Positions 7,032 to 15,314 of a stretch of DNA of 64,000 nucleotides are shown here, piece by piece. Both the position numbers and the translations under genes were made by a program. Source of the stretch: Mycobacterium asiaticum DSM 44297 (lineage in GTDB: Bacteria > Actinomycetota > Actinomycetes > Mycobacteriales > Mycobacteriaceae); the NCBI RefSeq assembly GCF_000613245.1, contig NZ_HG964937.1, forward strand, positions 1,186,642-1,250,641. The letters run 5' to 3'. The notes beneath the pieces were generated by a model. That model did not search any database. It saw only the letters and a program-made list of their open reading frames with translations, and had not been told where the DNA came from. Every line of letters starts with the position of its first letter. Within the stretch, counting starts at the first letter, position 1.

Positions 7032-9437
7032 TCATCGCTTCAGCGGGTTGGGATCGTTAGTTACCGCGTTGTAGCGCAGGATCATGTCTTTGTCGGGCGC
7101 CGCGTAGCGGGCAGGGTCGTCGCCGTAGATTTCAGTCAACAATCCAACCAGTGCCCGGCTCAAGGTCGCGTCGTAGGCACCGGACTCCACCGGAATACCT
7201 CTGCCCAGCAACTCATCTGGGCTGGCGATGCGCCCGTTGATCAGATACGGCAACGGGATGCCCTCGACGCGATGTCCAGAGGCTATGACCGCGTTGAGTA
7301 TTTCGCGGTCCGCTCGGCCAATCGACAAGTTGGCCAACGGATGATCGGTCGGCATCGGCGTCTCGGTCGGTGCGGGCCCTAACACCTCGGCCTCGATCGC
7401 CTGGCCGAGGATGCCGACAAGGGGCCCGGCTATGGCTCCTCCCTCCGGTATCAGCCCCGTCGCCGCCGACGTGGTTCTCACACCCAATTCGTAAGCGGTC
7501 TTGATCTGGTCGTATTCCGCGCGTTGCACGGCGTTTTCGGCTATCTGGTGGTTCTCGGCCTCGGCTTGAACCGCATTGTGTATCCCGGAGTTGACCAGTC
7601 CTCGCAGGGTCATCGCATCGTGCAAGTCGGCGTTGTATCCCGTGATGTCGGGTGCATCGCTGGTGAGCGCTTGAACGTAGCGGCCCTCGGCGACCAGCGC
7701 CTGGCGGTCAGCGAGCCCGTTGAAGTAGTCCGAGGCCATCCGGTCGGTACTGAGCACCGAGAATATGCCCTTGGCTATCGGCAAGCGGCCGCTGTCGTTG
7801 TTGTCACCGTAGGTGTCGGGGAAGTAGCCGAGATCCGGTACAGCGCCCGGTGTCCCAGTGATGTTGCCGATATACGGCGCCAGACCGCGCGCCATGGCGC
7901 GCACCAGTTCGGGATTCCGTTTGCCCACCGTCTCGTCACCGCGTAGATGCAGTAAGTCGGGTTCGTGTGAACCGATGTAGGACCCATAGGCATTCGCGGT
8001 TTCGCCGGCGATCCCGGCTTCCGGACCATGGGCGGCCGGTGCGGTCCAGTCGAAGATCGCGGCGACGGCTTTTCCGCCGTCCTCCCACCGGTGTTGAAGG
8101 ACGTGTTGCAGGAACGCGTCGCGGTCGGACCCGGTAAACATGTCATGCACCACCGGATGGTCCGGTGCGACCGCGCCCAGCATGTCGCCGACCAACTGGC
8201 CGAATACCTTGTTGAACGGGTGATTAGGGAAGTCTGCCTCGGGGGGCGGATTGAAGGTGCGGTTCATCACGACCGCCGTGCGTTGGATCATCCGCCGATC
8301 CAGATCCGTGTTCGTTTGAAAAGCGGGATTGCTGCGCATGACGATGTCGGTAATGATCCTGACCGGGTCGCCGATCAGGATCGGTCCCAACACCGGATCG
8401 TTGTGGATCGTGAAGGGTTCGTCGAACGCTTTCTGCACGCTTTCGGGCAACTGCGCCGCGCCGCCCCGCATCGGGGCATCCCCCTGCCGGGCACCGGGTT
8501 TGAGCTCGGTGCGCGGAAACACGATGGCGGGGTTACTCATCAGCTGCCACGAATTGGCGATCATCTGCCGTTGGTCACCGAGTCGCCGTTCGGCTTCGGC
8601 CAGCGCAGCTATGGACATGCCGTGCTGCTGGGCCTGCAACTGACTGAGTACCGAAGCTTGGTCGGCTGTCAGCGGAGTCTTGCCGGCGAGCTGATCGGCG
8701 GTGATCGACTCCAGCACCTCATTCACTCGGGACGCCGCAGCCCGGTCGCCGGCCAGCGCCGCGTGAACGTCCTGTTCGGCTCGCTCTGGCGACTCTTCTT
8801 CGTAGCCGTCCAGGTTCTCGATCGGCGCCACATCGTATCCGTCCTGGGTCCGCATCTGCTTCGTCAGATGGTGTAGCTGTTCTGAATACAGTTCGCGGAG
8901 GTGCACAACCTGGTGCACCGCAGCCGCCGTTACTTCGACGGCCTGGTCTTGGAGATCGTCGACGCGCTGAGCGAGAACCGCCGCATACACGGGGGAAAGG
9001 GGGAGCGACACCATCTCGGACTCGAGCACCTCGCCAATCTCGTGGTCAATGGCCTCTAACCGAGGTTCCAAAACCCGGAGCACGACTCCGGCCGCCCGCT
9101 GCGCTTCGGCGAGCAGCGCCGCCACCTGCTCTAATTTGGCTGCGATGTCAGCGAGCTGCGCTGCCTGGATACCCAGTGACTGGGTGGCGCGGCGAACCTC
9201 GGCGGCATCGTTGATCGGATGGTCGCCGTGCTCGCGGTTCCAGGACGCCTCAAAGCGGCGGCGCGCTTCCTCGAAGGCGGCATCGGCCTCAGCGGTCCGT
9301 TGCCCCGCATCGTGAAACGCCTGACCCAGCGACGAGATCTGAGCCGGACAACCACGCTGGAGGCTCGCGTTGACGGCCCACGGGTCGCCGCCAGCCTCGG
9401 CGAACAGACGCCCGACGCTTATGTGCCTGAGTCGCAC
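7032..9437 (-). CDS. 801-aa helical protein of a mycobacterial type VII-associated family (Rv2079-like by position)
   Basis: The first ~290 residues are predicted to be almost all helical, with long Ala/Gln/Glu/Leu stretches (SLGIQAAQLADIAAKLEQVA) like the N-terminal halves of large WXG100/LXG-type substrates. Residues ~300-800 are a compact conserved region of unknown function (NPAIVFPRTELKPGARQGD, FNPPPEADFPNHPFNKVFG, GSYIGSHEPDLLHLRGD) that ends in a hydrophilic tail. There is no signal peptide and I see no toxin motif. Translation starts at GTG 9437, 19 bp inside the end of the DUF2563 gene, so the two are coupled. The neighbouring small WXG-like gene suggests a partner relationship. The homology to Rv2079 is inferred from gene order, not from alignment. 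Confidence 0.7.
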   Translation of the reverse strand: MRLRHISVGRLFAEAGGDPWAVNASLQRGCPAQISSLGQAFHDAGQRTAEADAAFEEARRRFEASWNREHGDHPINDAAEVRRATQSLGIQAAQLADIAAKLEQVAALLAEAQRAAGVVLRVLEPRLEAIDHEIGEVLESEMVSLPLSPVYAAVLAQRVDDLQDQAVEVTAAAVHQVVHLRELYSEQLHHLTKQMRTQDGYDVAPIENLDGYEEESPERAEQDVHAALAGDRAAASRVNEVLESITADQLAGKTPLTADQASVLSQLQAQQHGMSIAALAEAERRLGDQRQMIANSWQLMSNPAIVFPRTELKPGARQGDAPMRGGAAQLPESVQKAFDEPFTIHNDPVLGPILIGDPVRIITDIVMRSNPAFQTNTDLDRRMIQRTAVVMNRTFNPPPEADFPNHPFNKVFGQLVGDMLGAVAPDHPVVHDMFTGSDRDAFLQHVLQHRWEDGGKAVAAIFDWTAPAAHGPEAGIAGETANAYGSYIGSHEPDLLHLRGDETVGKRNPELVRAMARGLAPYIGNITGTPGAVPDLGYFPDTYGDNNDSGRLPIAKGIFSVLSTDRMASDYFNGLADRQALVAEGRYVQALTSDAPDITGYNADLHDAMTLRGLVNSGIHNAVQAEAENHQIAENAVQRAEYDQIKTAYELGVRTTSAATGLIPEGGAIAGPLVGILGQAIEAEVLGPAPTETPMPTDHPLANLSIGRADREILNAVIASGHRVEGIPLPYLINGRIASPDELLGRGIPVESGAYDATLSRALVGLLTEIYGDDPARYAAPDKDMILRYNAVTNDPNPLKR

Positions 9438-9733
9438 CGCACCGCTCGAAGCTGGCCGGCGTTGTCGTCGTCTGTGACGTGAAACGCTGTGGCGGCCTGC
9501 TGGGCGTGATCACCGATGCCATTAAGGATCTTCTTGTTAATCAACAGGTTTCGCATTTGGTGAGCGTGCGCGACCCCGACCGCCACGCGAAACGCCTCAC
9601 CCGCGCCGAAGTCGCCGAACATTCGGGCAGGCAGCGGCTCCCGCGAAAGATGCTGCGCCGCTTGCTCGGTGTGCGTGCCCGCACGGCTGGCCTCGCGACC
9701 ACCCGCCCGCAACAATTCGGTGTTAACAAACAC
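9419..9733 (-). CDS. DUF2563 small helical protein (WXG100-like size; Rv2078-like)
   Basis: The protein is 104 residues and begins MFVNTELLRAGGREASRAG, with LPARMFGDFGAGEAF in the middle and a helical C-terminal half (HQMRNLLINKKILNGIGDH). I recognise the pattern of the actinobacterial DUF2563 family, which matches WXG100 proteins in size and two-helix make-up but lacks a clear WXG turn (a Phe-Gly-Asp-Phe sits there). It starts at GTG 9733 behind a strong ribosome-binding sequence, AAGGGAGG (minus strand, near 9740-9747). It is the first gene of the five-gene cassette and overlaps the 801-aa gene. Confidence 0.78.
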   Translation of the reverse strand: MFVNTELLRAGGREASRAGTHTEQAAQHLSREPLPARMFGDFGAGEAFRVAVGVAHAHQMRNLLINKKILNGIGDHAQQAATAFHVTDDDNAGQLRAVRCDSGT

Positions 9734-9898
9734 TGCGGCCTCCCTTCGCTGGGAAAGCTAATCTCCGGTCGGCTCACCCGCAATTCACCCCTCGGCGAGG
9801 CCAACCCTTGCCCGCCCTGGTTCACGAAGTGATCTCAACACTCCTACAGTTCGACAACGTTTCTCGTCTCCGTCTGTTGGGCCGTGCCAGGGTAGCGC
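9734..9898. other. Divergent intergenic region between the DUF2563 cassette and the PI-PLC-like gene
   Basis: This 165-bp spacer must carry the promoters of two divergent units. The minus-strand unit has a strong ribosome-binding site. I see no convincing -10 element or palindrome on either strand. Confidence 0.5.
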
Positions 9899-11353
9899 AT
9901 GCCCAGCGCTCGGTGGATCAAGTGCGCCGTCGTCGTGTTTGCCTTCATGCTCGCCCTGACGTCGGGTGCGCCCGTCACCGCGGATGTCAACGAGGTGCCC
10001 ACCCCGCCGTCACCTACGGCTCCATGTAATGCCATCAGCCCGTTCGCGTTTCCCTGTTCGGGCACCGGCAAGTTTGCCGACGCGGTCGCCGCGGAGTGCC
10101 GCCGTGTCGGGGTATCCGACAGTCTGTGTCTGGTGCCGTTGGCGCACAAGGTGACTCAGGCGGCAACCGCCGCCTATCTGCAGTCATGGGTACACCGCAC
10201 CGCGCAGTTCCAGTACGCGCTCGGTGACGCGGTGCCCTTCAGCGAGGCTCAGTGGCTCGGTACCCACAATTCGTTCAACAGTCTGGCGAACCAATTCACC
10301 CCATCGCACGCCGACTCCAATCAGCAGCTGTCGATGCCCCAGCAGCTCGACATCGACGTGCGCAGCATCGAACTGGACCTGCACTACATCCCACAGCTGG
10401 GCCAACTCGGGCGCCCAGGCGTCACGGTGTGCCATGGACGTCCACCCGAGCAGGCCAACCTCGGTTGCACCACCGAACCCTTGTTCTCCAAAGTCCTTCC
10501 CACCATTACGGATTGGTTGAATACCCATCCCAACGAAGTCGTGCTGATCATGATCGAAGATCAGCTGAAGGATGCGACGGCGTACGCCTCGGCGTTGAAC
10601 ACCATGGAAACCGCTCTGCGGCGGCCAAACGGGACCAGCCTCATCTATCATCCCGCACCCGCCGATATCGGCCCCAGCGGCTGTGCGGCCTTCCCGCGCA
10701 ACATATCCCGCAACGATGTCAGGGCCGCCGGCGCACAGGTGGTGCTCGTCAGTGACTGTTCGCCGGGTCTGGGGACGGCCGTTTTCAGCTGGGAGGGCGA
10801 GGAGGTGCAGAGCGGGTCGACGTTCGACTACCAGCAGTTCCCCAGGTGTGACGCCACCTATGGCCCGGCCGTCTACGCCAACAACATCGTGCGTTACTTC
10901 GAGGACTCGACCTTTATCTCGGCGTTGGTCAACCCCACCCGGCCGCCCAACAATCCGGCCGCACTGACGCCGACCAAGGTGCAAGCTATGACGTTCTGCG
11001 GCGTCAACTTGTTCGGACTCGACCAGCTGCTTCCTGAGGATGGCCGCATCCAGGGGACATTGTGGAGCTGGGCGCCGGACGAACCGCGCGCGGGCGCCGG
11101 CTCGTGCACATTGCAGGGCACCGACGGACGGTGGGTGGCGGCACCCTGCACCGACGCGCATCCCGCGGCCTGCGTCAGCGGAACGGGCACGTGGTCGGTG
11201 ACGGCCGCGATCCCGTTCGCCAATGCCGCCGCGGCCTGCACCGCCATGGGCTTGACCTTCGGGCTGCCCCGGACAGGTATTCAGAATTCGCGGCTCTGGG
11301 CGGCGTCCGGCCCAGGCGGTGGCGCCTGGGTGAATTACATGATCTCGCCCTAA
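9899..11353 (+). CDS. Secreted PI-PLC X-domain-like protein (Rv2075c-like)
   Basis: The 484-residue protein starts with an export signal (KCAVVVFAFMLALTSGAPVTA, probable cleavage near residue 29). The following domain resembles the phosphatidylinositol-specific phospholipase C X-box fold: AQWLGTHNSFNSLANQ with a candidate catalytic His, then IDVRSIELDLHYIP, then a second His in GVTVCHGRPP, and NEVVLIMIEDQL. At least ten cysteines in the mature part suggest disulfides and an extracytoplasmic location. It matches the exported protein Rv2075c of M. tuberculosis by sequence type and gene order. Substrate and activity are unknown, and a cysteine-rich C-terminal ~120 residues lies outside the PI-PLC-like part. 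Confidence 0.8.
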   Translation: MPSARWIKCAVVVFAFMLALTSGAPVTADVNEVPTPPSPTAPCNAISPFAFPCSGTGKFADAVAAECRRVGVSDSLCLVPLAHKVTQAATAAYLQSWVHRTAQFQYALGDAVPFSEAQWLGTHNSFNSLANQFTPSHADSNQQLSMPQQLDIDVRSIELDLHYIPQLGQLGRPGVTVCHGRPPEQANLGCTTEPLFSKVLPTITDWLNTHPNEVVLIMIEDQLKDATAYASALNTMETALRRPNGTSLIYHPAPADIGPSGCAAFPRNISRNDVRAAGAQVVLVSDCSPGLGTAVFSWEGEEVQSGSTFDYQQFPRCDATYGPAVYANNIVRYFEDSTFISALVNPTRPPNNPAALTPTKVQAMTFCGVNLFGLDQLLPEDGRIQGTLWSWAPDEPRAGAGSCTLQGTDGRWVAAPCTDAHPAACVSGTGTWSVTAAIPFANAAAACTAMGLTFGLPRTGIQNSRLWAASGPGGGAWVNYMISP

Positions 11354-11363
11354 CAGCGAGCGA

Positions 11364-11771
11364 CTAGCCGCGATCCAACAGATCCGACGAGCCCAGTACC
11401 CGTTCTACCTGGACCTCGATCACGACCCGGCGCGGGTTTGCCCGCGGAGTGCGATAGCGCTGCGCGTACCGCAGCTCGGCATCCCGGATGGCATCGATCT
11501 CCTTGTTGACCACGGCGCGGCCCTCCAGCGACAGCCAGCGCGCGCCGTCGACCTGACTGAGCACCGCGACGCCGCCGCGCTCTGCATTGACGGCCTTCTG
11601 GGAACCGCCGGTGGTGATCACCCGGGCGATGTGGGTCCTGGGGTCGAAGGTGAAGCCCACCGCCACCACGTGCGGCGAATTGTCGGCCCGCAGCGTCGTC
11701 AACATCGCCAGATGGCGTTCGGAGAGAAACGCCAGCGCGTCGTCGGTGAGCCGCGTAGTGGTCTTGGCCAT
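11364..11771 (-). CDS. F420-dependent biliverdin reductase-like split-barrel protein (Rv2074-like)
   Basis: The 135-residue protein is a single split beta-barrel of the FDOR-B/pyridoxamine-phosphate-oxidase-like class, with the usual LAMLTTLRADNSPHVVAVGF and GGVAVLSQVDGARWLSLEG segments. M. tuberculosis Rv2074 in the same gene-order position reduces biliverdin to bilirubin using F420H2, so the same reaction is likely. It is convergent with the PI-PLC-like gene and divergent from the SDR that opens the cobLMK operon. The ATG at 11771 follows a TAGCGT hexamer by 8 nt on the minus strand, and there is also a weak GAAGGG. Confidence 0.82.
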   Translation of the reverse strand: MAKTTTRLTDDALAFLSERHLAMLTTLRADNSPHVVAVGFTFDPRTHIARVITTGGSQKAVNAERGGVAVLSQVDGARWLSLEGRAVVNKEIDAIRDAELRYAQRYRTPRANPRRVVIEVQVERVLGSSDLLDRG

Positions 11772-11793
11772 CGCCCTTCACGCTAGCGCAGGC

Positions 11794-11799
11794 CATAAT
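11794..11799 (+). promoter_or_regulatory. Candidate -10 for the SDR-cobLMK operon
   Basis: CATAAT is one mismatch from TATAAT and ends 7 nt before the GTG start at 11807, with no Shine-Dalgarno in between. The geometry suggests a leaderless transcript that would carry the SDR gene and the coupled cobL, cobM and cobK. Confidence 0.4.
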
Positions 11800-11806
11800 C
11801 ACAGCC

Positions 11807-12556
11807 GTGGATGACACGGGCAGCGGTCCGGTAGTAATTTTCGGCGGCCGCAGCGAGATCGGCATCGAGCTCGCGCGGCACCTGGCCCCCGGAGCCACGC
11901 TGCTGCTGGCGGCGCGCCGAGCGCACGAACTCGACGACCAGGTGGCCGCGGTGCGAGAGGCCGGTGCGGCAGCGGTGTACACCAAGGAGTTCGACGCCGA
12001 CGACCTCGATTCCCATGCTCGTCTCGTAGAGGCGATCATCGCCGAGCACGGACCCATCGGCACCGCGGTGCTGGCCTTCGGCATCCTCGGCGACCAGGCC
12101 CGCGCCGAGACCGACGCCGCGCACGCCGTCGCCATCGTGCACACCGATTACGTCGCGCAGGTCAGCTTGCTGACGATTCTGGCGGCGGCGATGCGCACCG
12201 CCAACCGGGGATCGCTCGTCGTGTTCTCCTCGGTGGCCGGCGTGCGGGTCCGCCGGGCGAACTACGTCTACGGCTCGGCGAAGGCCGGTCTGGACGGGTT
12301 CGCCAACGGACTGGCCGACGCGCTGCACGGCACCGGGGTGCGGCTGCTGATCGCTCGCCCCGGATTCGTCATCGGGCGTATGACGGAGGGCATGAAACCG
12401 GCGCCGTTGTCCAGCACGCCTCAGCAGGTCGCCGCCGCCACGGCGAAAGCTATGGCCAAAGGCCGACGCAGCGTCTGGATCCCGTGGGCGCTGCGGCCGA
12501 TGTTCTTCACTTTGAAGCTGTTACCGCAATTCGTCTGGCGCAGGATGCCGAGATGA
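11807..12556 (+). CDS. Short-chain dehydrogenase/reductase heading the cob operon (Rv2073c-like)
   Basis: The protein is 249 residues with a Rossmann fold. The nucleotide loop is atypical (VVIFGGRSEIGIELARHLA, replacing the usual TGxxxGIG), while the catalytic YGSAKAG (Tyr-xxx-Lys) and the preceding Ser strand (LVVFSSVAGVRVRRANY) are present. The final ~50 residues carry a hydrophobic segment (SVWIPWALRPMFFTLKLLPQFVWRRMPR) seen in the mycobacterial family. The GTG start lies just behind the -10 element. It overlaps cobL by ATGA, so it is co-translated with corrin genes, as Rv2073c is with cobL in M. tuberculosis; its substrate is unknown. Confidence 0.82.
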   Translation: MDDTGSGPVVIFGGRSEIGIELARHLAPGATLLLAARRAHELDDQVAAVREAGAAAVYTKEFDADDLDSHARLVEAIIAEHGPIGTAVLAFGILGDQARAETDAAHAVAIVHTDYVAQVSLLTILAAAMRTANRGSLVVFSSVAGVRVRRANYVYGSAKAGLDGFANGLADALHGTGVRLLIARPGFVIGRMTEGMKPAPLSSTPQQVAAATAKAMAKGRRSVWIPWALRPMFFTLKLLPQFVWRRMPR

Positions 12557-13727
12557 TCATCGTGGTCGGCATCGGCGCCGACGGCATGTCCGGCCTATCG
12601 GCTCAATCCCGGTCCGAACTACGCAGCGCCACACTGATATACGGGTCGAAACGACAACTCGACCTGCTCGACGACTCGGTGAGCGCACCGCGTCGGGAGT
12701 GGCCCTCGCCGTTGCTGCCCGCCTTGGAGAAGCTCCTGGACGACGCACCGGACGATGTCCACATCGTCGCTAGCGGAGATCCGCTGCTGCACGGCATAGG
12801 CGGCACGCTGATCCGGCTGTTCGGCGCCGCCAACGTGCGGGTCCTGCCTCATGTCTCATCGGTCACCCTGGCCTGCGCCCGGATGGGCTGGAACGTCCAC
12901 GACACCGAGGTGATCAGCCTGGTCACCGCCGAGCCGCACACGGCGGCGCGGCGCGGGGGACGAGCAATTATTCTGTCCCGCAACAGAACAACACCAATGA
13001 CCCTGGCCGGGCTGCTTACGCAGCACGGTCGTGGCGACTCGGAATTGACCCTGCTCGAACAACTAGGTTCGCCCGCCGAGCGCCGTCGCGACGGCACCGC
13101 GCGGGACTGGGCCGATCATGCCCCGTCGACGTCGACGATCTCAATGTGGTTGCGGTGCATTACCTGCCCGACGAACGGATGGCGCAACTTCCCGACGAGG
13201 CCTTCGTCCACGACGGCCAGATCACCAAACATGCCATCCGGGCGGTCACGATGGCAGCGTTGGCTCCGGCCCCGGGACAACGACTTTGGGATGTCGGGGC
13301 GGGTTCGGGCAGCATCTCCGTCGAATGGTGCCGCGGCGGGCCGGGCTGTACCGCCGTGGCGTTCGAACGCGACGAACGTCGCCGCACCAACATCGTCGCC
13401 AACGCGGCGGCGCACGGGGTGAACGTCGAAACGCGCGGGGCGGCACCCAGCGGCTTCGGCGGCGCCCCGGCACCGTCGGCAATCTTCATCGGCGGCGGGC
13501 TCACCCATCCCGACCTCCTGGACGCCTGCCTCAAGCACCTGCCCGTTGGCGGTCGGTTGGTCGCCAACGCGGTCACCGTGGAGTCGGAAAGTGTGCTCGC
13601 GCAGAGCCGTTCCCGCTACGGCGGTGACTTGCGCCGGTTTCAGCATTACCAGGCTGAACCGTTGGGCGGCTTCAGCGGGTGGCGACCGCAGCATCCCGTC
13701 ACCCAATGGTTAGTCGTGAAGCGATGA
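12553..13727 (+). pseudogene. cobL: Precorrin-6Y C5,15-methyltransferase (decarboxylating), CbiE-CbiT fusion, broken by a 1-bp frameshift
   Basis: CobL methylates precorrin-6B at C-5 and C-15 and decarboxylates the acetate side chain. The ATG at 12553 overlaps the SDR stop. The CbiE half reads MIIVVGIGADGMSGLS onward through VASGDPLLHGIG to about codon 190 (near 13121). Reading then continues in the -1-shifted frame, where VDVDDLNVVAVHYLPDERM and the CbiT methyltransferase motif LWDVGAGSGSISVEWC follow to the stop at 13727. A single missing C in the CCCC run at 13121-13124 (GCC CC- GTC) explains the break. Unrepaired, the first frame runs on to 13422 with unrelated residues. GTG 13146 or ATG 13180 could restart a stand-alone CbiT, so function may not be lost. 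A sequencing error in the C run is equally possible. Confidence 0.82.
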
Positions 13728-14473
13728 CGGTGTACTTCATCGGCGCCGGCCCCGGCGCGGCGGACCTGATCACCGTGCGCGGGCTGCGGCTGCTCGAAAG
13801 GTGCCCGGTGTGCCTGTACGCCGGCTCGATCATGCCGCAAGACCTGTTAACGCACTGCCGATCGGACGCGAGTGTCATCGACACCGGCCCGCTCACGCTG
13901 GACCAGATCATCGATGAGCTCGCCGCCGCCGACGCCGCTGGTCAGGACGTGGCGCGGCTGCACTCCGGTGACCCATCGCTGTACAGTGCCTTGGCCGAGC
14001 AGTGCCGCCGGCTCGACGCGTTGGGCATCAGCTACGAAATCGTGCCTGGTGTACCGGCTTTCGCCGCCGCCGCCGCGGTGCTCAAGCGTGAACTGACCGT
14101 GCCCGGTGTCGCCCAGACCGTGACGCTGACCCGGGTATCGACCCTGTCCACGGCGATGCCGCCCGGTGAAGACCTGCCGAGCCTCGCCGCAACCGGTGCC
14201 ACCCTGGTGTTGCATCTGGCCGCCGCGCAAATCGACGCCATCGTTCCCCAGCTGCTGACCGGTGGCTACCGGCCCGAAACGCCGGTTGCCGTGGTGGCTT
14301 TCGCCAGCTGGCCGCAACAGGCCGTGTTGCGCGGCACCCTGGCCGACATCGCCGCCCAGATGCGGCAGGCCGGCATTACCAAAACCGCCGTCATCGTCGT
14401 CGGAGATGTGCTGGCCGCCGAAGGATTCACCGACAGCTATCTGTATTCGGTGGCCAGACGCCGGGACCATTGA
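13724..14473 (+). CDS. cobM: Precorrin-4 C11-methyltransferase
   Basis: The 249-residue SAM-dependent tetrapyrrole methylase has the family's N-terminal GAGPGAADLITVRG loop, YAGSIMPQDLL, the LHSGDPSLYSA motif and VPGVPAFAAAAAVLKRELT. It converts precorrin-4 to precorrin-5 in aerobic corrin synthesis. I chose the internal ATG 13724 because it overlaps the cobL stop (ATGA) and gives the standard MTVYFIGAGPG start. It is translationally coupled on both sides within SDR-cobL-cobM-cobK. Confidence 0.92.
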   Translation: MTVYFIGAGPGAADLITVRGLRLLERCPVCLYAGSIMPQDLLTHCRSDASVIDTGPLTLDQIIDELAAADAAGQDVARLHSGDPSLYSALAEQCRRLDALGISYEIVPGVPAFAAAAAVLKRELTVPGVAQTVTLTRVSTLSTAMPPGEDLPSLAATGATLVLHLAAAQIDAIVPQLLTGGYRPETPVAVVAFASWPQQAVLRGTLADIAAQMRQAGITKTAVIVVGDVLAAEGFTDSYLYSVARRRDH

Positions 14474-15219
14474 TGCGGGTGCTCCTGCTGGGCGGCACCG
14501 CCGAAGGGCGCGCTCTGGCCCAAGCCCTGCACCCGCAGGTCGATATCGTCAGTTCACTGGCCGGCCGGGTGCCCGATCCGGCGCTGCCGGTGGGCCCGGT
14601 GCGCATCGGCGGGTTCGGCGGCATCGGGGGTTTGCGCCGGTGGCTGCGTGACGAACGCATCGACGCGGTCGTCGACGCCACCCACCCGTTCGCGGCGACC
14701 ATGACCGCCCACGCCGCACAGGTTTGCCGCGAACTGCACCTACCGCATCTCGTGCTCGCCCGGCCCGCGTGGGATCCGGGGGCAGCCACCGTCGTGGCCT
14801 CGGATCACTCCGCTGCCGAAGAGGTTGCGCGACAGGGCTATGCACGGGTCTTCCTGACCACCGGCCGGTCGGCGGTCGGCGCATTCGCCGACAGCGACGC
14901 GTGGTTCCTGATTCGCGCTGTCACCGCACCCGACGACGCCCGACTGCCGCGGCGCCACCGGCTGCTGCTCTCTCGGGGGCCCTATCGCTACGAGGACGAA
15001 CGCCGACTGATGGCCGACCACCGCATCGATGCGCTGGTGACCAAGAACAGCGGCGGTGAGATGACCCGCGGGAAACTGGATGCGGCCGCCGCGTTGCGCA
15101 TTCCCGTCGTGATGGTGGCGCGACCGCCGCTACCGGACGGGGTGCGGACTGTTGGCACCGTCGAAGAGGCCGTGCATTGGGTTAGCGACCACACATCAAA
15201 TTCAAATGTAGGGAACTAG
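14473..15219 (+). CDS. cobK: Precorrin-6A reductase
   Basis: The 248-residue protein begins MRVLLLGGTAEGRALAQAL and shows the CobK/CbiJ motifs VVDATHPFAATMTAHA and VTKNSGGEMTRGKLDAA. It reduces precorrin-6A to precorrin-6B with NADPH. The ATG at 14473 overlaps the cobM TGA by one base. It is the last cob gene of this operon; the next gene downstream is a PPE gene, whereas M. tuberculosis has sigC on the other strand here. Confidence 0.92.
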   Translation: MRVLLLGGTAEGRALAQALHPQVDIVSSLAGRVPDPALPVGPVRIGGFGGIGGLRRWLRDERIDAVVDATHPFAATMTAHAAQVCRELHLPHLVLARPAWDPGAATVVASDHSAAEEVARQGYARVFLTTGRSAVGAFADSDAWFLIRAVTAPDDARLPRRHRLLLSRGPYRYEDERRLMADHRIDALVTKNSGGEMTRGKLDAAAALRIPVVMVARPPLPDGVRTVGTVEEAVHWVSDHTSNSNVGN

Positions 15220-15249
15220 CGCGCGTACCGATCCGACTACCTGAACGGA

Positions 15250-15272
15250 AGCCGCTCACAGCCCGAGCGGCT
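15250..15272 (+). terminator. Perfect 8-bp hairpin between cobK and the PPE gene
   Basis: AGCCGCTC and GAGCGGCT are exact inverted complements around a 7-nt loop. The stem starts 31 bp after the cobK stop and ends 43 bp before the PPE start. There is no U-tract, so it is either a U-less terminator or attenuator, or a structure in the PPE leader. I looked for a cobalamin-riboswitch B12 box here and did not find one. Confidence 0.45.
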
Positions 15273-15314
15273 CTGGGGGAGGTAGGTAATGCTGCTGGGG
15301 GCAGGTCGCCGACG

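Noticed and set aside
9859..9894. SigF-type promoter (GTTT...GGGTA) before the PI-PLC-like gene
   Set aside because: The two elements are about 27 bp apart, too far for a sigma-F promoter.
13146..13422. The 100-residue tail of the first cobL frame as a real domain
   Set aside because: It overlaps the conserved CbiT coding sequence in another frame and has the Arg/Pro-rich composition of a shadow reading.
15220..15314. Cobalamin riboswitch before the PPE2-like gene
   Set aside because: The gap is 95 bp, shorter than a full riboswitch, and I do not see the B12-box consensus.
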